A stretch of DNA of 64,000 nucleotides, from contig NZ_JALNTW010000004.1 of NCBI RefSeq assembly GCF_023161665.1, positions 1-64,000 on the forward strand. The letters are read 5' to 3'. This document shows, one piece after another, positions 25,894 to 35,752 of the stretch. The DNA is from Shewanella sp. 1CM18E (lineage in GTDB: Bacteria; Pseudomonadota; Gammaproteobacteria; Enterobacterales; Shewanellaceae). The position numbers and the translations under genes were made by a program. How positions within the stretch are numbered: the first letter of the stretch is position 1; each line of letters starts with the position of its first letter. The notes below the pieces were generated by a model that had not been told where the DNA came from, did not search any database, and was given only the letters and a program-made list of their open reading frames with translations.

Positions 25894-26373
25894 GTGGTTG
25901 AAAAAGTAAAACTGGATAAAGTCGACCGACAATTGCTCACCATGCTGCAGCACGATGTGACCTTATCGCTTAACGAGTTAGCTAAAGCCGTTAACTTAAC
26001 CACCACACCTTGCTGGAAACGCTTAAAACGCTTGGAAGAAGAAGGCGTTATTAGCAAGCGCGTTGCCCTGCTCAATCCAAGTAAAATTGGCGTTGATTTC
26101 ACCGCATTCGTGCAGGTTAAGACTTGCGACCATTCTCACGCTTGGTATGAAACCTTTATTGAAGCTGTGTACGCCATGCCTGAAGTGATGGAGTTTTACC
26201 GCATGGCGGGGGAATATGATTATATGATGCGGGTACAAGTTGAAGATATGGCGGCCTTTGACCACTTTTATAAGCGCTTAGTTAATCAAGTGGCAGGTCT
26301 CACCAATGTCACCTCAACCTTTGCCATGGAGTCATTGAAGTTCAGCACGGTTTTGCCTCTAAAACCTGCCTAG
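25894..26373 (+). CDS. cyuR: Lrp/AsnC family regulator, CyuR (DecR/YbaO)-like
   Basis: Transcription regulator of 159 residues: an N-terminal winged helix ([20 protein letters not shown], then [18 protein letters not shown]) and a C-terminal RAM effector-binding domain (about 75-150). E. coli CyuR responds to cysteine and activates cyuAP; the TTTPCWKR recognition helix and the adjacent cyuA support this assignment. The start is GTG with AGGGAG six bases upstream. Confidence 0.8.
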   Translation: MVEKVKLDKVDRQLLTMLQHDVTLSLNELAKAVNLTTTPCWKRLKRLEEEGVISKRVALLNPSKIGVDFTAFVQVKTCDHSHAWYETFIEAVYAMPEVMEFYRMAGEYDYMMRVQVEDMAAFDHFYKRLVNQVAGLTNVTSTFAMESLKFSTVLPLKPA

Positions 26374-26411
26374 TTCGCTGATATTCCTAGTTGTCTTCTG
26401 TAAAATCAAAC

Positions 26412-26440
26412 AAAAAAGGATGCAACCTGTGCATCCTTTT
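26412..26440. terminator. Bidirectional terminator between cyuR and recJ
   Basis: The perfect 11-bp stem AAAAGGATGCA/TGCATCCTTTT serves both convergent genes. Confidence 0.88.
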
Positions 26441-26494
26441 ATTTAACTAAGTTCAGAACTAGACTATTGCCGACTAAAACCTAGTAAATCTCGC

Positions 26495-28219
26495 CTATTT
26501 AGGCTCTATCTGCTCAACCATCAACTGTAAGCTCTGATTGCCTCTAAACTCATTTACATCGAGTTTATACACCACCTGTGCATATTGAATCGTGGCATCG
26601 GGCCAGGTCTTCAAGTCCACATTAAAGGCGATAGCATCGAGCATCACTCTGCCGCACTCGGTTTCTAGAATCAGCTTTAAATGCTTTTCACCGACAATGC
26701 GCTGCTGCACCACTCTAAAGTAGCCATCAAATAACGGCTCTGGGAATGACTGTCCCCAAGGGCCGGCATTTCTAAGCTCAGTGGCAAGCTCCAGTTTGAA
26801 CTGCTCAGGCACTAGCTCGCCGTCAGATACCAGCTCACCAGTTAATAACTCGGGTGCTAGCACTTCACGTACCGCTTTATCGTAAGCCTCAGCAAACTGG
26901 GCAAACTGCCCCGCTTGAATCGATAACCCCGCCGCCATGGCGTGACCGCCAAACTTTAAGATCATCCCCGGGTGGCGACTGTTGATTAGCTCTAACAGAT
27001 CGCGCATATGCAGACCTTTAATTGAGCGTGCAGAGCCTTTAATTTCGCCCTCACCCGCTTCAGCAAAGGCAATCACTGGGCGGTGATATTTATCTTTTAT
27101 CCGCGAGGCTAAAATACCGATCACCCCTTGGTGCCAGTCGGCTTGATAAATAGCGATGCCCCAAGGCAGCTCGGCTTCATTCAGTTCGATACTCTCAAGG
27201 CTTTTGAGCGCTTCTTGCTGCATATCCGCTTCAAGATCGCGTCGCTCAGCATTCAAACCATCAAGCTCTGATGCCATGCGTCTTGCTAGCATGATGTCAT
27301 CGCACAGTAAGGTTTCGACTCCCAATGCCATTTCATCTAATCGCCCCGCGGCGTTTAGCCTTGGCCCTACGGCAAAACCAAAGTCAGAGGCGACAATGCG
27401 CGATGGGGTGCGTTTAGCCACTTCTAGTAAGGCTGTAATGCCCACGCGGCAGCGACCCGCTTTAACGCGCTGCAAACCCGCCTCAACTAAAATACGGTTG
27501 TTGGTATCGAGCGACACCACATCGGCTACCGTACCAAGAGCAACAATATCTAATAATTGCGCAAGATTAGGCTCGCTTATGCCCCGCTGTTGATACCAGT
27601 TACGTGCTCTTAGTTCGGCTCGAAGCGCTGACATCAGATAAAACGCTACGCCAACCCCGGCAATCGATTTGCTGGCAAACTCGCAACCATCTTGATTAGG
27701 ATTCACAATTGCATCGGCATCCGGCACAGTATTGCCCGGCAAGTGATGGTCGGTAATGACCACTGTCATACCTAGAGCTTTGGCAGCGGCAACACCCTCA
27801 ATAGATGATATGCCGTTATCAACGGTGATCAGCAGCTCGGCGTTTTTGCTGGCAGCAACCGCGACGATTTCGGGGCTTAAACCGTAACCGTAATCGAATC
27901 GATTGGGAATTAAGTAATCGACCTTTTGTGCACCCATCATTCGCAGCGCAAGCACACATACGCTGGTAGAGGTAGCGCCATCGGCGTCAAAGTCGCCCAT
28001 GATAAGAATCGCTTTTTGCGCTTCTATGCCATCGGCAACAATTTTCGCTGCTTGCGCTAATCCGGCCATGGTATCTGGGCGCAGTAATTTAGCTAGGCTC
28101 AATTCACAGTCAGAGGCAGCAACACCACGACTGGCATAAATCTGTTTTAAGATTGGCGAAAACGTATCGGGAAGGTGGCTATCATCCACTCGTGGGCGGC
28201 GTACTATCTGATGGATCAC
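26495..28219 (-). CDS. recJ: Single-stranded-DNA-specific exonuclease RecJ
   Basis: 5'-3' exonuclease on single-stranded DNA, 574 residues, used in recombination and mismatch or base-excision repair. DHH phosphoesterase motifs are in order: ILIMGDFDADGATST, LLITVDNGISS, VVITDHHLPG and IVALGTVADVV; the DHHA1 part has FGGHAMAAGLSI. Cytoplasmic. It is the last gene of the conserved xerD-dsbC-recJ order, though a terminator sits between dsbC and recJ. Confidence 0.95.
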   Translation of the reverse strand: MIHQIVRRPRVDDSHLPDTFSPILKQIYASRGVAASDCELSLAKLLRPDTMAGLAQAAKIVADGIEAQKAILIMGDFDADGATSTSVCVLALRMMGAQKVDYLIPNRFDYGYGLSPEIVAVAASKNAELLITVDNGISSIEGVAAAKALGMTVVITDHHLPGNTVPDADAIVNPNQDGCEFASKSIAGVGVAFYLMSALRAELRARNWYQQRGISEPNLAQLLDIVALGTVADVVSLDTNNRILVEAGLQRVKAGRCRVGITALLEVAKRTPSRIVASDFGFAVGPRLNAAGRLDEMALGVETLLCDDIMLARRMASELDGLNAERRDLEADMQQEALKSLESIELNEAELPWGIAIYQADWHQGVIGILASRIKDKYHRPVIAFAEAGEGEIKGSARSIKGLHMRDLLELINSRHPGMILKFGGHAMAAGLSIQAGQFAQFAEAYDKAVREVLAPELLTGELVSDGELVPEQFKLELATELRNAGPWGQSFPEPLFDGYFRVVQQRIVGEKHLKLILETECGRVMLDAIAFNVDLKTWPDATIQYAQVVYKLDVNEFRGNQSLQLMVEQIEPK

Positions 28220-28284
28220 GTGAGATTAAATCCTCAAAATTAAAAACAGTATTAGCATAACAAGACTGCCGCCAAAGGGGCACA

Positions 28285-28314
28285 AAAAAGGTGAGCATTA
28301 GCTCACCTTTTTTT
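28285..28314. terminator. Terminator between dsbC and recJ
   Basis: The stem GGTGAGC/GCTCACC with loop ATTA has T-runs on both strands. Read from dsbC it would stop most transcripts before recJ. Confidence 0.82.
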
Positions 28315-28333
28315 CGCTTAACTAAAATCGCAA

Positions 28334-29059
28334 TTACTGCTGCGATTCAAGTGTACGTAGTAACGCCTGTGGTGGCTGGTAGCCTGGGATTAAAGTACCG
28401 TCTTCTAAAATAATTGCCGGTGTACCGTTAATACCAATCGCTTGACCTAGCTCATATTGCTCTTTGATCTTCGCATCACATGAAGCTTTTTGAACCGCTC
28501 TGCCATTTTTAGCATCGCCCATGGCTTTTAGTGGGTCTTTAGCACACCAAACTGATTCCATTTCGTCAGCATTTGCCGATGGAATACCCGCACGCGGGAA
28601 CGCTAGGTAACGAACAGTAATGCCTAGGTCATTATAACCATCCATTTCGTTGTGTAGCTTACGGCAGTAACCACAGCTAACATCAGTAAAAATAGTCACG
28701 ACGTGCTTTTCGTTTTTAGCTTTGTAAACCAACATGTTTTCTTCAAGCGGCTTCATCATGTCAACACGTGGGCCAGCCATTGCGGCTTCTGTAAGGTTCT
28801 TCATGCCTTTATCTAAGTCATAAAGGTTACCATGAAGTAATTTTGAACCGTCTTTCGTTATATAAAGAACGCCGCGGTCAGTAAAGGCTTCATAAAGCTC
28901 TGCTACTGGAGATGGCTTAATAGAAATTACGTTAACGCTAAGTGTGTCGCTGAGCTTTTGCTTTAGCGCTGCGGTATCGTCACCGCTACTGGTTGCTGCA
29001 CTAGCTGCCGGTGCAATTAACATTGCCATAATCAAAGAGAATGTGCGGGTGAACTTCAT
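28334..29059 (-). CDS. dsbC: Thiol:disulfide interchange protein DsbC
   Basis: Periplasmic disulfide isomerase of 241 residues. A signal peptide (1-21, ending ASA) is followed by the N-terminal dimerisation domain and the thioredoxin domain with active-site CGYC at 129-132 (FTDVSCGYCRK). A second Cys pair (VWCAKD, KASCDA) forms the structural disulfide, and the cis-Pro loop is GINGTPAII. It lies downstream of xerD on the same strand. Confidence 0.95.
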   Translation of the reverse strand: MKFTRTFSLIMAMLIAPAASAATSSGDDTAALKQKLSDTLSVNVISIKPSPVAELYEAFTDRGVLYITKDGSKLLHGNLYDLDKGMKNLTEAAMAGPRVDMMKPLEENMLVYKAKNEKHVVTIFTDVSCGYCRKLHNEMDGYNDLGITVRYLAFPRAGIPSANADEMESVWCAKDPLKAMGDAKNGRAVQKASCDAKIKEQYELGQAIGINGTPAIILEDGTLIPGYQPPQALLRTLESQQ

Positions 29060-29186
29060 GGATATTCCTACTTTTATATAAGGGTCAGACTTTTGGGTAT
29101 AAATGATTAGACCTAGCTTGGAGCTGAAAAGTTACAGACTCCATCCAGTTAAAGCAAATTATTTGCTGTAACTAAATCATTCAGAC

Positions 29187-29393
29187 GTGAAACCCATCAA
29201 ATATTTATCTAGAACAGAGCCTAAACGCCCTTGGCTCGGTTGGCTATTCAACAAAGTTAAAGCGCGTAATCAATTCAACTTAACCGCAGAAAATGGCCAG
29301 CAGCTAACGCTAGTGGCTATAACCAATCAATTAAAAACCAGACAAGTAACTAACCGCGAGGATGATGCTCGCTATGCAAACTTGAAAGCCTAG
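29187..29393 (+). CDS. Small basic protein, unknown, antisense to the 3' end of xerD
   Basis: A 68-residue frame starting GTG, with a plausible composition (WLGWLFNKVKARNQFNLTAE) but no recognisable domain and no clear ribosome site. Its last 44 bases overlap the end of xerD on the opposite strand. It sits divergent from dsbC. It may be a real small gene or a chance frame. Confidence 0.35.
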   Translation: MKPIKYLSRTEPKRPWLGWLFNKVKARNQFNLTAENGQQLTLVAITNQLKTRQVTNREDDARYANLKA

Positions 29394-30252
29394 CAGTGGC
29401 AACATGGGTATAAATTTGCGTGGTTGATAAGTCGCTATGGCCTAGTAGGAGCTGCACTACACGTAAGTCTGCACCATGGTTTAACAGATGGGTGGCAAAT
29501 GCATGGCGTAATGTGTGCGGTGATAACTCAGTGTTAATACCAGCTCTTAAAGCGTATAGCTTAATCCGGTGCCAAAAAGTCTGCCGCGTCATCTGTTGCG
29601 CCCTTTTTGAGGGAAATAACACATCACTTTGCTTACCTTTTAATAGCTCTGCACGAGCAAACTTAAGGTAAGTTTCTAGCTCCGTTACCGCTAATTCACC
29701 TAGTGGCACTAAGCGCTCTTTACCGCCTTTACCGGTAATGCGCACTAGCCCTTGGCGCAAACTGAGTTGCTCCATGGTCAGACCCACCAGCTCCGACACA
29801 CGCAAACCTGTGGCGTACAAAAGCTCCAACATGGCTTTATCGCGGATTTCTAGCGGATCGTCATCAACCGGTTCTGCCAACAAACGGTCGATATCTTGTT
29901 CACTCAGCGAGTCAGGCAGTTTACGCGCCAACTTTGGCGACTCGATTAACGCCATAGGGTCGGTTTCAATCTGCTTTTTAATGACCAAGTAGCCATAAAA
30001 GCGCCTCAGGCTGCTCATCATGCGCGCGCTGCTGGTTTTAGCACTGCCTTTGTCAAAACGCTCGGCAAGATAGTCTCTTATCTCTAATTGATCACAAGTG
30101 CGCAGTTCACCGCCTTTACGCTGCACATATCGGTCTAAATGCCGCAAGTCAGTGCGATAGGCACTTAAGGTGTTGTCACTTAGCCCCTTAGTTGACCAAA
30201 GATCATCTAAGAAAATATCAATAATGCTATCAGGCGTGTACTTATCTGACAC
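29350..30252 (-). CDS. xerD: Site-specific tyrosine recombinase XerD
   Basis: Chromosome-dimer resolvase of 300 residues acting with XerC at dif during division. It has an N-terminal SAM-like core-binding domain and a C-terminal catalytic domain with the full active-site set Arg151 (GLRVSEL), Lys175, His246 and Arg249 (HTLRHAFATHLL), His272 (LGHSDLSTTQ) and nucleophile Tyr281. Length and the neighbours dsbC and recJ identify XerD rather than a phage integrase. The start is GTG with AGGA upstream. Confidence 0.95.
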   Translation of the reverse strand: MSDKYTPDSIIDIFLDDLWSTKGLSDNTLSAYRTDLRHLDRYVQRKGGELRTCDQLEIRDYLAERFDKGSAKTSSARMMSSLRRFYGYLVIKKQIETDPMALIESPKLARKLPDSLSEQDIDRLLAEPVDDDPLEIRDKAMLELLYATGLRVSELVGLTMEQLSLRQGLVRITGKGGKERLVPLGELAVTELETYLKFARAELLKGKQSDVLFPSKRAQQMTRQTFWHRIKLYALRAGINTELSPHTLRHAFATHLLNHGADLRVVQLLLGHSDLSTTQIYTHVATARLSSLHSEHHPRG

Positions 30253-30335
30253 TTCTCATTCCTTTTACTTTAAAAGAAGTCCCTAGCTCCTAGGACCAGC
30301 TTTTCCTAGCCCCTTCTTCTAAACCTTGTTTAAAC

Positions 30336-30366
30336 AAAAAGGCGATGATTCAATGAATCATCGCCT
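30336..30366 (-). terminator. Terminator of brnQ
   Basis: The stem GGCGATGATT/AATCATCGCC with a short loop is followed by a T-run on the minus strand. Confidence 0.8.
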
Positions 30367-30432
30367 CAATATTATGCCATTGCGTTATGGTTCGCTATCT
30401 TAATCAAACCAGCAATTAGGCTATATCAGTTT

Positions 30433-31776
30433 CTAGCTAGCAGCTACTGGCTGACTTGGTTTCTTCGCCATTAGACAAGCAATAATCACGATAGCAGTTG
30501 GTAATAACCACGCCATGCCTTCGTTATGCAGTGGCATAAAGTTAAAGAAGCTTACATCCACTTTAGCGGCTTTAAAGCCATCAACGATACCAAAGAACAA
30601 TGCAACACTTAGTACAATGCGGTGCGCCATCTTAGGGTGTGCAAAACGTTCAGTTAAGAAAGTTACCGCTACTAATGCAATCGCAACAGGGTAAACAGTC
30701 ATTAGCACTGGAACACTAATGTCGATTAACTGCGCCAAACCTACGTTAGCAACCGTTGCACAAACAACACTAACTAATACCACAAAACGGCGGTATGAAA
30801 CTTTAGGTACTAGCTCGTTAAAATACTCACCACAAGCACTGATTAGGCCAACAGATGTAGTTAAACAAGCAAGGGTTACCACTGATGACAACAAGATCAT
30901 GCCACTTGCGCCAAACTTAGCAATTACGTAATTAGTTAAAATTACGCCACCGTTTTCAGCGCCTGTCGCTAAATCACCCGCTGTAGCACCTAAGAAAAAT
31001 AGTGAAACATAAACAAAGGCTAGACCTGCAGCAGCAATTAAAGCCGCTTTGATCAGATACTTAGTTTGCGCAGCAGGTTCGCTAATACCTTTTTTACGTA
31101 GAATATCGATAATTAGGATACCGAAAATCAACGATGCCAAGGTGTCCATGGTGTTGTAGCCTTCCAAGATACCTTTTGTTAGCGGATTAGTTTGGTAGTC
31201 GCCAACTGCAGCGCCAATGTCGCTACCTGGGATCACAATCACAGAGATTGCTAGACCGACTAATAATAAAATCAAGATTGGTGTTAGTACTTTACCCACG
31301 CTATCTAGAAGCTTGCCAGGGAATAGAGCAAGCACCATTGAAAGGCCGAAAAACCCTAACGTATAAAATAGTTGAGTGATATTAAACGTTAAGCCAGCGA
31401 TCATAAATGAGGCTGTCGTGTCTTCTAGGAAAGGTTTAAAACCGACTTCATAAGCAACTAGGCCAGTTCTTGGTGCCGCAAATGCAGGCCCTATAATAAT
31501 GAAGATCGACACTGCTAATGCAGTTGCAGCGATGGGAGGCAGCAGTTGCATAATTTTGCCGTTCGCTTTAGCGACAGCAATAAGAGTGATCAGTGGTAAA
31601 CCGACAGCTGTAATTAAAAAGCCAAACATGGCAAGAGTGATGTTTTCACCAGCTAAAAAGCCAGCCAAAGGCGGGAAAATTAGGTTACCTGCGCCCAAAA
31701 AGAACGCGAAGGTCATAAACCCTAACCCTAACGTATCTGCGATACTCAACTGATTGTTTTGCACTTTATTCCCCAT
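30433..31776 (-). CDS. brnQ: Branched-chain amino acid:cation symporter BrnQ
   Basis: Inner-membrane carrier of 447 residues with about twelve helices importing leucine, isoleucine and valine with Na+ or H+. Typical segments: GLGFMTFAFFLGAGNLIFPP at the start, GPAFAAPRTGLVAYEVG, and GYNTMDTLASLIFGILII. Single gene with its own terminator. Confidence 0.93.
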   Translation of the reverse strand: MGNKVQNNQLSIADTLGLGFMTFAFFLGAGNLIFPPLAGFLAGENITLAMFGFLITAVGLPLITLIAVAKANGKIMQLLPPIAATALAVSIFIIIGPAFAAPRTGLVAYEVGFKPFLEDTTASFMIAGLTFNITQLFYTLGFFGLSMVLALFPGKLLDSVGKVLTPILILLLVGLAISVIVIPGSDIGAAVGDYQTNPLTKGILEGYNTMDTLASLIFGILIIDILRKKGISEPAAQTKYLIKAALIAAAGLAFVYVSLFFLGATAGDLATGAENGGVILTNYVIAKFGASGMILLSSVVTLACLTTSVGLISACGEYFNELVPKVSYRRFVVLVSVVCATVANVGLAQLIDISVPVLMTVYPVAIALVAVTFLTERFAHPKMAHRIVLSVALFFGIVDGFKAAKVDVSFFNFMPLHNEGMAWLLPTAIVIIACLMAKKPSQPVAAS

Positions 31777-32295
31777 CTAGATTTTATTTAGTTAACTATT
31801 TAATGCCATCACGCCTCAGCGGCACCACATTAGGATGACAACAAAAAAACGTGTAATTATTACTTTACATGGTTCCGTGGTAAATACGGCCGATTCTTGG
31901 CGAGTTTTTGAACAGCAGCGGAAGATACTAACGCTAAAATTGCTTGAAAACTGGTTTACCGTCTCTAAAACTGGGCTTTTACCCAGCAAAGAGAGCATAC
32001 TATTAGCAGAGTAAAACCTAATAAACAAGCAAGCATGCGGAATAAAGCGCGATCTCGATACAAGGCGCAACCCTATATTAACAATGCATTTTCATAACTT
32101 ACATTCACCCTATTAGCCCACACAACACGACACATCTGCTTTAATAGCCAGCAAGCACTATAAAGCTAGTAACCACTTACCATCAGCAAGGTAAAATCTG
32201 CGGCTAATAGTTAACAACTTCTGATAATTTGCTAATTTCAGCCTCGGCTTGTTTAGCGTACAATTACGCGAATTTCTCTAATAAACCTTTTCTAG
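31777..32295. other. Intergenic region between divergent brnQ and trmN
   Basis: 519 bases. Apart from the 59-codon frame listed separately there is no recognisable gene, repeat or RNA. An 84-codon frame on the minus strand here looks like a chance frame. Confidence 0.5.
31835..32014 (+). CDS. Possible small protein of 59 residues
   Basis: Starts ATG and begins MTTKKRVIITLHGSVVNTAD, with an ordinary soluble composition. AGG abuts the start codon, too close for a good ribosome site, and no domain is recognised. Reported as a possibility only. Confidence 0.25.
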   Translation: MTTKKRVIITLHGSVVNTADSWRVFEQQRKILTLKLLENWFTVSKTGLLPSKESILLAE

Positions 32296-33021
32296 ATGCC
32301 TTTTACTTTTAAACGTTTTCATATCGACGATAGTCGCTGCGGTATGCCAGTTAGCACTGACGGTGTATTACTTGGTGCGTGGGCACCACTGGCTAAGGCG
32401 AAAAGTATTTTAGATATTGGCGCAGGTAGTGGGCTACTCAGTCTAATGGCCGCTCAGCGCAGCAAAGCCTGTATTACTGCAGTAGAGCTTGATCCATTAG
32501 CGGCTGCAGATTGCTTAAATAACTTTAGCGCTAGCCCTTGGTCTGCTCGCTTAGCATTAGTGTGCACTGACATAGCTAGTTATAGCGCAGCCCAGCTTGA
32601 GTCTAACTCGCCTCGATTTGAGCATATCATCTGTAATCCGCCTTATTTTGCTAATGGGCCGCAGTCAGATAACAGCGCCAGAGCCACAGCCAGACACACT
32701 GACAGCTTAAGCTTTGACACTTTATTGCAGTGCATTAAAACCCTATTGGCCGATGATGGTGTGGTGAGTTTGATTTTGCCTAGCGAGTCAGTCGCGCAAC
32801 TTGAAGCTAAACTTAAGCACTACCAGCTAGCGCTTCGAGGCAAACTGTTTGCCGCAAGCGTTGAGGGCAAAGTAGCTAATCGGCAGATCTTGCTGCTTGG
32901 TCATGCATCAAACACATTTGAGGCGACAAGCATTGAACAACAGCTGACTATCCGCCAGAAAAACGGCCAGTACAGCGATGAATTTATCCAACTTAGTCAG
33001 GATTTTTATTTAAAGCTCTAG
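32296..33021 (+). CDS. trmN: tRNA1(Val) (adenine37-N6)-methyltransferase TrmN6 (YfiC)
   Basis: SAM-dependent methyltransferase of 241 residues modifying A37 of a valine tRNA. Motif I is [18 protein letters not shown], the acidic SAM residue is in AVELDPLA, and the catalytic NPPY lies in [16 protein letters not shown], as in N6-adenine methylases. The N-terminal [20 protein letters not shown] matches YfiC. It is next to srmB, the same neighbourhood as in E. coli. Confidence 0.92.
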   Translation: MPFTFKRFHIDDSRCGMPVSTDGVLLGAWAPLAKAKSILDIGAGSGLLSLMAAQRSKACITAVELDPLAAADCLNNFSASPWSARLALVCTDIASYSAAQLESNSPRFEHIICNPPYFANGPQSDNSARATARHTDSLSFDTLLQCIKTLLADDGVVSLILPSESVAQLEAKLKHYQLALRGKLFAASVEGKVANRQILLLGHASNTFEATSIEQQLTIRQKNGQYSDEFIQLSQDFYLKL

Positions 33022-33088
33022 ATGCAGCGATCTAATCGTTTAAAGTCTCTGCTATAAGCTTTATAATGTCCGGCTATTATTTATTGAG

Positions 33089-34324
33089 ATGCCACGCATG
33101 CAATTTGAAGATCTCCAGCTTGACCCTTGTTTGTTAGAGTCACTGAAAGCAATGGGCCACAACAAGCCCACTACGATACAACAGCAAACAATCCCAGTCG
33201 CTATGGAGCAAAGAGATATCTTAGCTCGCGCGCCTACGGGCACGGGTAAAACAGCAAGCTTCCTTCTGCCTGCGTTGCAACACCTTATCGACTTCCCTCG
33301 TCGATACGGCGGCCGCGCACGAGTATTGATCTTAACGCCAACCCGTGAGCTTGCTAGCCAAATTCACCGTTATGCGAGTCACCTTGCAACAGGTTTAGGT
33401 CTAGACACAGTGATTATCACTGGTGGTGTACCTTACGGCCCGCAAGAAGAAGCACTACAAAAGAACGTTGATATCTTAGTTGCTACGCCAGGTCGTTTAA
33501 TGGAGTACCTAGATAAAGGTCACTTCAACGCTGAAGAAGTAGAAGTACTTGTTATCGACGAAGCAGACCGCATGCTAGACATGGGTTTCTCTGCTGTTGT
33601 TGAAAGTATTGCTATCGAATCTGTTGGCCGTAAACAAACTATGTTGTTCTCAGCCACCCTTGAAGGCAGTGACGTAGGTCGTTTCTCACACAATCTACTG
33701 ACTAACCCAGTTAAGTTAGAAGCTGAAGCACCACGCAGCGAAAAAGCTAAGATCCATCAGTGGATCCACTTAGCCGATGACAAAGCGCATAAGTTTGCCT
33801 TGCTTGCAGCATTGTTAAAGCAAGAAGAAGTACAACGTACGATTGTCTTCGTTAAGACCCGTGAAGCTGTAGCTAGCCTTGAAGGTCTGCTACAGAAAGA
33901 AGGTATACCTTGTGCCTTTATGCGTGGCGATATGGAGCAGAAAGCGCGTTTCCAAGCGCTAGGTCGCTTTACCAAAGGTGAAGTAAACATCTTACTAGCG
34001 ACTGACGTTGCAGCACGTGGTATCGACATTGACGGTATTACCCACGTTATCAACTTCGATATGCCTCGCTCTGCAGACACTTATGTTCACCGTATTGGCC
34101 GTACTGGTCGTGCTGGCGCTAAAGGTACTGCGATTTCGTTAGTTGAAGCACACGACATTCGCGTTGTGGGTAAAATTGAGCGTTATATCGGTCAGCCACT
34201 GAAGCGTCGCTTCGTCAAAGATCTGCGTCCAAAGAACAAAGAAGCTAAGCCACCAGGAAAGAAGAAAGCCGGTCCTGAAGGCAAAAACTTCAGCAAAAAG
34301 AATAAAAAGAAAAAGAAGAAGTAA
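33089..34324 (+). CDS. srmB: ATP-dependent RNA helicase SrmB
   Basis: DEAD-box helicase of 411 residues that assists early 50S ribosome assembly. Q motif near the N-terminus, Walker A APTGTGKT at 48-55, PTRELA, DEAD at 157-160, SAT, then the second RecA domain with ATDVAARGID and HRIGRTGR. A lysine-rich C-terminal tail ends in a run of Lys, which probably binds RNA. The sequence tracks E. coli SrmB closely (LLFSATLEG, KIHQWIHLADDKAHK). It follows trmN by 67 bases and ends in a strong terminator. Confidence 0.95.
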   Translation: MPRMQFEDLQLDPCLLESLKAMGHNKPTTIQQQTIPVAMEQRDILARAPTGTGKTASFLLPALQHLIDFPRRYGGRARVLILTPTRELASQIHRYASHLATGLGLDTVIITGGVPYGPQEEALQKNVDILVATPGRLMEYLDKGHFNAEEVEVLVIDEADRMLDMGFSAVVESIAIESVGRKQTMLFSATLEGSDVGRFSHNLLTNPVKLEAEAPRSEKAKIHQWIHLADDKAHKFALLAALLKQEEVQRTIVFVKTREAVASLEGLLQKEGIPCAFMRGDMEQKARFQALGRFTKGEVNILLATDVAARGIDIDGITHVINFDMPRSADTYVHRIGRTGRAGAKGTAISLVEAHDIRVVGKIERYIGQPLKRRFVKDLRPKNKEAKPPGKKKAGPEGKNFSKKNKKKKKK

Positions 34325-34357
34325 AATCGCTTCATCTATTCTTTAACAACAATATTT

Positions 34358-34387
34358 AAAGGGTCACAGTGATGTGACCCTTTTTTT
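34358..34387 (+). terminator. Terminator after srmB
   Basis: The stem GGGTCACA/TGTGACCC with GTGA loop is followed by seven T residues. Confidence 0.92.
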
Positions 34388-34528
34388 ATCCACTCATCGC
34401 AAGATATATTTTCTTGCAACACCCTACAATTAGAAACATTTCATTTACAAATAATGATTTAACCTTGGCTTTGACTCTGGTAATTTAGGCATCAATCAAG
34501 ATACCTTTTGCACGGACCAGCAGATCAG

Positions 34529-35752
34529 ATGACCTTTAATATAAAAACAATTCTTAGAAGAATGATGCCATTCTTTATTCTTACCGCATTTGTAATCGCT
34601 GCGATAATTCTTATTGGTACCAAACAAGCACCAGAGCAAAAGGCTGATGAAGTGCCGCTACCGATTATTGATGTGACAGAGGTTGAGCAGCGCACCGTTT
34701 CGCTTAACTTGCCCTCATATGGTGTTGTGACCCCAAAATACAAAACCCAACTAGTAACTGAAGTTCAAGGTCGCATGCTGTCTATTTCAGCAAACTTTGT
34801 TGCTGGCGGCGTGGTCAAAAAAGGCGATGAACTAGCGGTTATTGAACCATCTGATTACGAGGCAGACTTGATGCAAGCGCAAGCCTCACTTGCTCAAGCA
34901 AAAGCCGCGCTTGAAGAAGAACGTGCCAAAGGTGAAGTCGCTAAAAATGACTGGAAAGGTTATGACGGCGGCATTCCGCCAGAGCTTGGTTTACGTTTAC
35001 CTCAGCTAAAACAAGAGCAAGCTAATGTGAAGTTCCAGCAAGCAGCTCTTGCTCGTGCCCAGCGTAATTTAGAGCGCACAGTTATTCGTGCACCATTTGA
35101 CGGAATAATCAAAGCACGTAACGTCGATTTAGGTCAGTACGTTACCTTAGGTACAAACTTAGGTGAGTTATACGACACGCAAATTGCAGAAGTTCGCTTA
35201 CCACTGTCAAACAATGATCTTGCCTACTTAGAGTCGGTTGATAACCCAGACACTGATGTTAGCTTAAGCGCTGATCTCGCGGGCAAAACCATTACTTGGC
35301 AAGGACAAATTATTCGCAGCGAAGGCGTGATTGATGCTGAAAACCGCATGGTTTACTTAGTTGCTGAAGTGAAAGATCCCTACCTACGCAGTGAACGCCT
35401 TGAAGGCCAGCTACCACTTAAATACGGCACCTTTGTTACTGCTGTAATTAAAGGCCGCACCGTAACAGGCATAGTTAAACTGCCACGTCACTTAGTACGC
35501 AGTAATAAAGTAACGGTTGTTAACGATGACAATAGTATCGAGCTTAGAGAAGTTAACATCGTAAAAAGCGATCTTGAAAACGTATACATCAAAGACAGCC
35601 TTGCCGATGGTGAGCGTATATCTTTGACTAACCTTACCAATGCCGAAAATGGTCAATTAGTGAAAGTCTTGGGCGAGCAAAACAACTCATCACAAGATGA
35701 AGCAACCGAGACAGGCAATGAAGAGCAACTTGCTAACGCAGGAGCTCAATAA
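34529..35752 (+). CDS. RND efflux periplasmic adaptor subunit
   Basis: Membrane-fusion protein of 407 residues linking an inner-membrane RND pump to an outer-membrane channel. An N-terminal membrane anchor (about 13-30) is followed by a barrel-sandwich lipoyl half-motif (VVKKGDELAVIEPSDYEADL), a helical hairpin (about 105-185) and the RTVIRAPFDGIIKARNVDLG signature, then a beta barrel. The frame also has a TTG seven codons earlier; the ATG is preferred. Its stop overlaps the permease start (TAATG), so the two are translationally coupled. No outer-membrane channel gene is adjacent. Confidence 0.9.
   Translation: MTFNIKTILRRMMPFFILTAFVIAAIILIGTKQAPEQKADEVPLPIIDVTEVEQRTVSLNLPSYGVVTPKYKTQLVTEVQGRMLSISANFVAGGVVKKGDELAVIEPSDYEADLMQAQASLAQAKAALEEERAKGEVAKNDWKGYDGGIPPELGLRLPQLKQEQANVKFQQAALARAQRNLERTVIRAPFDGIIKARNVDLGQYVTLGTNLGELYDTQIAEVRLPLSNNDLAYLESVDNPDTDVSLSADLAGKTITWQGQIIRSEGVIDAENRMVYLVAEVKDPYLRSERLEGQLPLKYGTFVTAVIKGRTVTGIVKLPRHLVRSNKVTVVNDDNSIELREVNIVKSDLENVYIKDSLADGERISLTNLTNAENGQLVKVLGEQNNSSQDEATETGNEEQLANAGAQ

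Noticed and set aside
31816..32070. 84-codon minus-strand frame between brnQ and trmN
   Set aside because: Odd composition and no start signal; the opposite 59-codon frame is at least as plausible.
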